DNA of 10,109 nt, from positions 1 to 10,109 of the forward strand of contig JAMCZF010000017.1 of the NCBI GenBank assembly GCA_023485825.1, read 5' to 3'. Below the pieces are notes generated by a model, which worked only from the letters and a program-made list of their open reading frames with translations, was not told the origin of the DNA and ran no database searches. The position numbers were made by a program, and so were the translations under genes. The stretch is from Candidatus Martarchaeota archaeon (GTDB lineage: Archaea > Micrarchaeota > Micrarchaeia > Micrarchaeales > CABMGC01). Below, piece after piece: positions 5,381-10,109 of this stretch (positions within the stretch are counted from its first letter, which is position 1; each line of letters begins with the position of its first letter).

Positions 5381-6538
5381 ATGCGGATCGAGAATGGCGA
5401 GGCAGTGGTCTCCGTGAGGTTCGGGGAGCTCTGGCTCAGGGGCAGAAACAGGGGCCGCTACGTGAACATGCTGCTGCTCAACATTGCCCAGAGGCTGCAC
5501 GGGGAGGACGTAGAGATAATAAAGGAACATGACAGGGTGCTGCTCAGGCCTGGCAGGCGCGCGTCCATCAATGAGATAAATGCCAGGCTTTCTACGGTGT
5601 TCGGCATAAGCAGGTTCGAGACCGCGTACGCGACCGAACCGGATCTCGCGTCGATAAAAAAGCTGGCGACAGGGATCATATCGAAACTCGACAAGGGCAC
5701 TGCGGTGCGCATAAGGTCACACAGGTCCTACAAGCAGCTCGGATTCGATTCGATGGACGTTGTTGAAAGGCTTGCGAGGGCCGCGAGGTCCAGGGGCCTG
5801 AAGTTGGCTAGCAGGGACTTCGGCGGCGAGATAAACGTCAATATCACCAGGGACAATGCGTTTGTCAGCACCAACAGCACCAAAGGCGCCGGAGGGCTCC
5901 CGGTAGGGAGCGGCGGAAAGGCGATCATACTGCTGTCAGGCGGCATCGATTCCCCCGTGGCCGCGTGGTACGCCATGAAGAGGGGCATGTCGCCGGTGTA
6001 CGTGCACTTCCATGGCTTCCCAAACAACGACGCCGCAGAGCTAAAGAAGATAACAGACATCGCCGACTCCCTTCTCAGGTTCTCGCTGCGCTACAGGATG
6101 TACACAGTCCCGGCGAGCCTCTTCCAGCTCGCCGCGCTGAACGCGGGGAGGAGCGAGACCGTCTTGCTGAAGCATTTCATGCTGCTTGCCGCGGAAAGGA
6201 TAGCAGGGCTGGAAGGCGCAAGCATGGTATACACAGGGGACTGCCTCGGCCAAGTGTCCTCCCAGACGCCGCAGAACCTGTTCGCGGAGAGCCAGGGGAT
6301 ACGATGCACCATTGCAAGGCCCCTGATAGGCTTCGACAAGGAGGAGATCATAGGCATTGCGAGGCGCATAGGCACCTACGAGCTGTCCGTTCTGCCCTAC
6401 ATGGACGTGTGCAGCATAAATTCAAGGAACCCGAGCACAGCAGTAAGGAGCGAGGTGGTAAGGGCCCTTGCAAAGGAGAAAAAGCTCAGGGGAATAGCGG
6501 CCAAGTCCATCAGATCAGCCAAGATCATAGAAAAATGA
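5381..6538 (+). CDS. thiI: tRNA 4-thiouridine synthetase ThiI (no rhodanese domain)
   Basis: This encodes 385 residues. ThiI adenylates U8 of tRNA and transfers sulfur to make 4-thiouridine, and in some organisms supplies sulfur for thiamine. An N-terminal ferredoxin-like part (about 1-75, VSVRFGELWLRGRNRGRY) and a THUMP domain (about 75-175, VRIRSHRSYKQLGF) precede the PP-loop ATPase with SGGIDSPVA (186-194) and TGDCLGQVSSQT (285-296). There is no C-terminal rhodanese domain, as in other archaeal ThiI. Cys344 in LPYMDVCSI aligns with the E. coli Cys344 region ('MPEYCGV'). The CXXC pair described for the methanogen enzyme, expected near 'YRCVLCKRFM', is replaced by ETVLLKHFM. The ATG at 5381 is preceded by GGTG (5369-5372). 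The frame is open back to 5225, but that stretch overlaps L24e and is unrelated to ThiI. Confidence 0.92.
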   Translation: MRIENGEAVVSVRFGELWLRGRNRGRYVNMLLLNIAQRLHGEDVEIIKEHDRVLLRPGRRASINEINARLSTVFGISRFETAYATEPDLASIKKLATGIISKLDKGTAVRIRSHRSYKQLGFDSMDVVERLARAARSRGLKLASRDFGGEINVNITRDNAFVSTNSTKGAGGLPVGSGGKAIILLSGGIDSPVAAWYAMKRGMSPVYVHFHGFPNNDAAELKKITDIADSLLRFSLRYRMYTVPASLFQLAALNAGRSETVLLKHFMLLAAERIAGLEGASMVYTGDCLGQVSSQTPQNLFAESQGIRCTIARPLIGFDKEEIIGIARRIGTYELSVLPYMDVCSINSRNPSTAVRSEVVRALAKEKKLRGIAAKSIRSAKIIEK

Positions 6539-6568
6539 GCCTGCTAGTGGAACCTGACATTTGACAAT

Positions 6569-6582
6569 TCCAGTAATCTGGA
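6569..6582. other. Small inverted repeat after thiI
   Basis: TCCAG-TAAT-CTGGA forms a five-base-pair stem with a four-base loop 30 bases after the thiI stop, followed by AAATTTTA at 6591-6598. It could help end transcription, but the stem is short and archaeal termination mainly uses T-runs. Low confidence. Confidence 0.25.
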
Positions 6583-6652
6583 GCAATCGCAAATTTTACA
6601 GTCGGAATCCGTGCCTATGGAGTTTTAGTGGCGTCCAGCGATGGATTTGTCA

Positions 6653-6671
6653 AGCCGCTAGGCCCGCGGCT
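6653..6671. promoter_or_regulatory. Palindrome just upstream of the surface-protein promoter, possible operator
   Basis: AGCCGC and GCGGCT are perfect inverted arms around a seven-base spacer (TAGGCCC). The element ends nine bases before the TATA-like sequence at 6680-6689. This is where dimeric archaeal regulators often bind. No regulator gene is in the window, so the role is inference. The rest of the 6539-6733 gap shows no gene or tRNA. Confidence 0.35.
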
Positions 6672-6674
6672 ATG

Positions 6675-6689
6675 CAAACCTATAAAAGG
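6675..6689 (+). promoter_or_regulatory. BRE/TATA promoter of the surface-protein operon
   Basis: CAAACCTATAAAAGG is a good TATA match with an A-rich BRE-like half. The predicted transcript start is near 6706-6710. That lies after the ATG at 6692, so that start cannot be used, and before the ATGs at 6722 and 6734. Confidence 0.6.
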
Positions 6690-6733
6690 CCATGCATTTA
6701 TTATTATTTATTACGCAGCTTATGGGCGCAGCT

Positions 6734-9589
6734 ATGAGGAGACTAATACTGCAGGCCACGCTTGAGTTTTTGTCCTCTTATGGTTCAGCCATATTGATCC
6801 TTGCCGCTGTCGTCGCAGCGATATTCCTGGTCGCCGCGCCGCAAAAGGGCACCACATACAGCCCTTCGTACTGCTACATAACTCCTGAGTTGTACTGCTA
6901 CCAGATGCTGGTGGTATCGAACTCCATCGGGACCGGCATAAGCATAGCGTTCACCAACAACTATGGCAGTTCCATATACCTTCCGACCGACCCTGCGTTC
7001 TACGCCTCGCCGTCGCCGACCGGCCAGTACTACCCTGGATCGTGCAGCGATCCCAGCACGAATGCGCCGGTCGGGGTACTCAAGCCGGGCGCATCTGCGA
7101 TGTGCGTCGCGGACATACCCGGCCTTGTCATCCAACCGGGCACACAGCTCGAGCCCACATTCTATTTGAATTATTACATGTGCAAGGATCCCGCATGCGG
7201 GATATCTGCGAGGTCGGCTGCGCTGCAGAGCACATCAGGAAGCGCGGTAGCGTACGCTGTACCTGTTGCGCCTACAACGTCGACCATTAGCTCCACTTCG
7301 ACGTCCTCGACGTCCTCTACTTCTTCTTCTACATCATCCACTTCCTCGAGTTCGACGTCTTCCTCGTCGTCTTCGATATCGTCCACGATCAGTACCACTT
7401 CCTCAACCACGTCGTCCACCACAACGTCTACGACATCAATACCAACGACAATAGTGCCGCTGAGCAACTACTGTGCCTGGTTCACTAACCCGTTTCTTGG
7501 CACTGTCGACGAGCTCAGCGGTTATGATACGCCGATAAATACGTACAATGCCGGCCCTGGACCAACTTACATAGCGGCAAGTGCGGGCGGAGGGGTATGG
7601 GTGACAAATTCCGGAGGAGCCAGCAACACCGTCACCAACATAGACGCATACGGAAACTCGCACACCTATGGAGTCGCGTGGGCACCGCTTGGCATAGCGA
7701 TAGATAATCTAGGATATATATGGACATTCGGTGAACAGAGCGACACGATGTTCCCGCTCGGTTTAGCGACAAAGCTCACCTATTATGGACAAGTGGTTGG
7801 AAACTACTACATCAACGGCGGATGGGGCCCACAGGCCATGGCTATAGATGCGTCAGGCAACCTAATCTTCGCTGAATACTATTACCTCAGCGGGGGACAC
7901 GTAACCAAGATGTCAAACGACGGTGCAAACTACGGAAACATATACTGGAACAGTAACCTTGACCCCACTAGCATAGCGATAGACCACAGCGGCAACCTGT
8001 GGATGCCGAATTACCTGTCGCAGAACGTAGTCGAACTGTCGCCCACAGGCAATGTCAACGGAGTTTACAAGGCTACTGGTGGCCAGTACCCGTACGGCAT
8101 TGCGATAGACAATAATGGGAACGTGTGGGTGTATTACCAAAACTCGCAGATGATAACCGAGCTCTCGAACTCAGGCACGGTTATGGGAACTTACAACACA
8201 GGCATTATAGTGTCAGGCATAGCGACTGATCCGAACGGGAATGTGTGGATAGCGGGCTATGGAGCCGGCGACGTCCCTGTTGTGGAGGTGTTCTCGGGCT
8301 CGAGCGACAAGGTAATCAGTTCGTACACCTACCCTTCCGGCACGGCTGGCCCGGACCAGATAGCAATAGGGAAGTGCCTGTACACTTATCAAGTAACCAC
8401 GACGACAACAACAGTCCCGACCACCACCACAATAATCCCGCCTACAATTACGATAGGGCCGGCGCCATACATCACGGCTGAAGTGCAGACAGATGTCGCT
8501 TTGCAGACCAGCCCGACTACAACCAACTTCGACAGGTACGGCAACTATGCCGCAACCTACTCGCAGGACGTAGGGGCGAAGTGCGTTACCCTTAACGGAG
8601 CCCCGCTCGCCGGCGGCTTCTTCACCGATACCCTTGCGCCGGGCCAGCCGTCCGGCACTTATACCGTTACAGCAGCTCCGACCTGCCAGATAGACGGGAA
8701 TACGCCGTTCAGGTTTATAGGCTTCGGCGTAGGCGGCGGTCCGCCGAACGGCAACAGCGGCAGCACGACCTACACGGTCACTATACCGCCAAGCCAGACG
8801 GTCACTGCATTTTACCGGAGGGAGCGGCCTACCGTGACGCTTTATGACCTATACGGCGCGGGCAGCAACCTGGCGTGCGGTTACGGCAACTATATGACTA
8901 AGATACAATACGGCACTGATTCCTACCAGTATTATTTAGCCGTCTCAAAGTTTGCTATTGACGGGAGCAATCCGGCAGACGGCTCGATTACTGCAACAAC
9001 AACGCAGAGTGGCATGAGCTGGACGACGACTTATACTTATGATAGCAATTATTACTACAGATGTTCCGGGCCGTGGTGGGGAAACAATCTGTACCCGCAG
9101 TTCTCATCATGGCAGGTGCAAAGCGCCGGCGGAGGAACGTTCCAGCCAGGGCCTCCGGCATGGCAGTTTATAATAACAAACGACGTCTCCGGCATTAAAG
9201 GCGACATAACTGCTACAGCGACATGGGGCCCTGTATATGTGCCATATGAAGTAGATCTGAGCCAGATGCAGTGCGTTAATGGCCAGCTCGCAGGCACGAC
9301 AATTACGCGCAGAGGCTTTGCCGCGGCAGGCACTACCATAACCAGCTCCACATGGCCGCAGTCGTGCGGACCCCTGTCTGGGCCGGGTTGGTTTGGTGCA
9401 GGTTATTACGAGCCGAACGGCGATGGCTATGGGGCCTGCGTTAATCCTCTCACAATGACTTTAGTAGCAAGCTTTACTACAGTTGCAGATTCAGGGAGCA
9501 GTGCTTACAGGTACTGGAATGGACAATCACAATATACTTGCAGTCAGTACAATAATAATATAAAGACAGATCTGCCACCAACATCATGA
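6734..9589 (+). CDS. Large surface protein: pilin-like N-terminus, Cys module, Ser/Thr linker, beta-propeller
   Basis: This encodes 951 residues; I do not recognise a named protein. It begins MRRLIL-QATLEFLSSYGSAILIL, like the type IV pilin-type class III signals of DPANN archaea ('QAALEFL..YGWAIL'), with Glu at +5 but Leu instead of Gly before the cut site. Residues 34-133 form a Cys-containing module shared with the next gene. Residues 181-240 are an almost pure Ser/Thr linker, a likely O-glycosylated stalk. Residues 245-550 hold repeats with the core 'GIAIDxxGNVW' near 279, 320, 368, 413, 455, 495 and 540, spaced 40-48, typical of Vgb/NHL-like beta-propellers. A Thr/Pro linker follows (553-576). 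The C-terminal part (577-951) is beta-rich; its first segment, ending TVTAFYRR at 690-696, recalls InlB-type repeats. The N-terminal helix is the only membrane segment. Starts at 6722 or 6734 are possible; 6734 gives the best signal. Ligand and role are unknown. Confidence 0.85.
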   Translation: MRRLILQATLEFLSSYGSAILILAAVVAAIFLVAAPQKGTTYSPSYCYITPELYCYQMLVVSNSIGTGISIAFTNNYGSSIYLPTDPAFYASPSPTGQYYPGSCSDPSTNAPVGVLKPGASAMCVADIPGLVIQPGTQLEPTFYLNYYMCKDPACGISARSAALQSTSGSAVAYAVPVAPTTSTISSTSTSSTSSTSSSTSSTSSSSTSSSSSSISSTISTTSSTTSSTTTSTTSIPTTIVPLSNYCAWFTNPFLGTVDELSGYDTPINTYNAGPGPTYIAASAGGGVWVTNSGGASNTVTNIDAYGNSHTYGVAWAPLGIAIDNLGYIWTFGEQSDTMFPLGLATKLTYYGQVVGNYYINGGWGPQAMAIDASGNLIFAEYYYLSGGHVTKMSNDGANYGNIYWNSNLDPTSIAIDHSGNLWMPNYLSQNVVELSPTGNVNGVYKATGGQYPYGIAIDNNGNVWVYYQNSQMITELSNSGTVMGTYNTGIIVSGIATDPNGNVWIAGYGAGDVPVVEVFSGSSDKVISSYTYPSGTAGPDQIAIGKCLYTYQVTTTTTTVPTTTTIIPPTITIGPAPYITAEVQTDVALQTSPTTTNFDRYGNYAATYSQDVGAKCVTLNGAPLAGGFFTDTLAPGQPSGTYTVTAAPTCQIDGNTPFRFIGFGVGGGPPNGNSGSTTYTVTIPPSQTVTAFYRRERPTVTLYDLYGAGSNLACGYGNYMTKIQYGTDSYQYYLAVSKFAIDGSNPADGSITATTTQSGMSWTTTYTYDSNYYYRCSGPWWGNNLYPQFSSWQVQSAGGGTFQPGPPAWQFIITNDVSGIKGDITATATWGPVYVPYEVDLSQMQCVNGQLAGTTITRRGFAAAGTTITSSTWPQSCGPLSGPGWFGAGYYEPNGDGYGACVNPLTMTLVASFTTVADSGSSAYRYWNGQSQYTCSQYNNNIKTDLPPTS
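6833..7133 (+). repeat. Direct repeat, copy A: extracellular Cys module
   Basis: These 301 bases align without gaps to 9809-10109, at a constant offset of 2976. By eye there are about 19 mismatches, 14 of them in one patch near 6985-7006; the last 127 bases are identical. It encodes residues 34-133 of the first surface protein (SPSYCYITPELYCYQMLVV, PGSCSDPSTNAPVGVLKPG, AMCVADIPG). The repeat may extend further, since copy B is cut by the window edge. Confidence 0.95.
7274..7454 (+). repeat. Low-complexity Ser/Thr-coding tract
   Basis: About 60 codons of almost only Ser and Thr (residues 181-240), written with varied TCN, ACN and AGC codons and recurring TCGACGTCC/TCCACTTCC words. The mixed codon use suggests selection on amino-acid composition rather than a recent slippage expansion, although the short words could still promote length change. 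Confidence 0.8.
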
Positions 9590-9601
9590 AAAGGCAAAAG
9601 C

Positions 9602-10109
9602 ATGGAAAACAAGAAGAAGGTTGCAATAATCGCGCTTATGGCGGCATTGGCGTCATTGCTTGCCGTTTTGTTTGTTTCGTTCTTGCTGTCAGTCGAGGCG
9701 CAGAGCCGGGCGCCTGCTTCCGGCAACACCGCATCAAATACCGTGGCAATAGCAACGTCAAATATAGTGGCAGTGACAGGGATAACCATAATAACAAACG
9801 AAAGAAATGCCGCGCCGCAAAATGGCACCACATACAGCCCTTCGTACTGCTACATAACTCCTGAGTTGTACTGCTACCAGATGCTGGTGGTATCGAACTC
9901 TGTCGGGACCGGCATAAGCATAGCGTTCGCCAACCACTATGGCAGTTCCATATACCTTCCTTCCAATAATGCGCTGCTGATATCGCCGTCGCCGACCGGC
10001 CAGTACTACCCTGGATCGTGCAGCGATCCCAGCACGAATGCGCCGGTCGGGGTACTCAAGCCGGGCGCATCTGCGATGTGCGTCGCGGACATACCCGGCC
10101 TTGTCATCC
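9602..10109 (+). CDS. Second surface protein sharing the Cys module (C-terminus cut by window edge)
   Basis: 169 codons are visible from the ATG at 9602, 12 bases after the previous stop, so it is probably cotranscribed. The N-terminus MENKKKVAIIALMAALASLL is followed by a further hydrophobic stretch to about residue 30 and then VEAQSRAPAS. It is a lysine-started signal peptide or membrane anchor, unrelated to the pilin-like helix of the first gene. Residues 34-69 are a small spacer. Residues 70-169 repeat the Cys module, with all its Cys residues kept (82, 91, 140, 160). AAGGC (9591-9595) is a weak binding site. No function is known; it is likely an exported or anchored partner or paralogue of the first surface protein. 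An overlapping ATG-started frame from 9586 is rejected because it does not keep the module. Confidence 0.85.
   Translation, partial: MENKKKVAIIALMAALASLLAVLFVSFLLSVEAQSRAPASGNTASNTVAIATSNIVAVTGITIITNERNAAPQNGTTYSPSYCYITPELYCYQMLVVSNSVGTGISIAFANHYGSSIYLPSNNALLISPSPTGQYYPGSCSDPSTNAPVGVLKPGASAMCVADIPGLVI
9809..10109 (+). repeat. Direct repeat, copy B: extracellular Cys module
   Basis: Partner of 6833-7133, roughly 94% identical by eye and gap-free, with the final 127 bases (9983-10109) identical up to the window edge. The left boundary is sharp: upstream of GCCGCGCCGCAAAA the two genes have nothing in common. Confidence 0.95.

Noticed and set aside
6539..6680. Gap after thiI checked for a tRNA or small gene
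   Set aside because: No cloverleaf, T-loop motif or credible short reading frame was found.
6692..6733. Upstream ATG giving MHLLLFITQLMGAA before the surface protein
   Set aside because: It lies within a few bases of the TATA element and before the expected transcript start. The pilin-like signal fits the ATG at 6734.
7274..7454. Repetitive Ser/Thr tract considered as a CRISPR-like or minisatellite array
   Set aside because: There are no regular repeat-spacer units; it is in-frame coding sequence with mixed codons.
9586..9864. 92-codon frame overlapping the start of the second surface gene
   Set aside because: Out of frame with the conserved module and with no recognisable features; the ATG at 9602 keeps the shared module in frame.

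Overview
The window reads as archaeal DNA, most likely from a small-genome DPANN lineage; Micrarchaeota-like is my best guess, unproven. The signs are ribosomal proteins of archaeal/eukaryotic type (L30e, L7Ae, S28e, L24e), an EF-2 with a diphthamide-type histidine, an archaeal-type HMG-CoA synthase, BRE/TATA-like promoters about 25 bases ahead of inferred transcript starts, GAGGT-type ribosome binding sites 6-7 bases before starts, heavy use of ATA and AGG codons, and a surface protein whose N-terminus resembles the 'QAALEFL..YGWAI' pilin-type signals common in DPANN archaea. GC content is moderate.

Layout. (1) 1-396, minus strand: the first 132 codons of HMG-CoA synthase (mevalonate route to archaeal lipids), transcribed away from the next block across a divergent promoter region. 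(2) 612-4293, plus strand: a compact 'str'-type translation cluster, L30e - S12 - S7 - EF-2, with gaps of about 10-12 bases after start correction. The NusA-like gene that commonly lies between L30e and S12 in archaea is absent. (3) 4337-5301, plus strand: a second, separately promoted cluster, L7Ae - S28e - L24e. (4) 5381-6538: the tRNA 4-thiouridine synthetase ThiI, with its own weak promoter. (5) 6734-10109: a surface-protein locus. A 951-residue predicted extracellular protein (pilin-like N-terminal helix, conserved Cys-containing module, Ser/Thr linker, beta-propeller repeats, Thr/Pro linker, C-terminal beta-rich part) is followed 12 bases later by a second gene. The second gene has a different N-terminal membrane segment but repeats the first gene's module almost exactly; it runs off the right edge.

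Regions 2-4 are housekeeping translation genes. Several carry unusual features: EF-2 has non-consensus residues in its P-loop and switch I and a C-terminus that appears frame-disrupted and shortened; S12 has changes in two decoding-centre loops; S7 and S28e have long N-terminal extensions and L7Ae a charged tail; ThiI lacks the CXXC pair known from methanogen ThiI. Region 5 is the accessory part, with evidence of module duplication or shuffling between neighbouring surface-protein genes. I found no CRISPR array, rRNA, tRNA or transposase.
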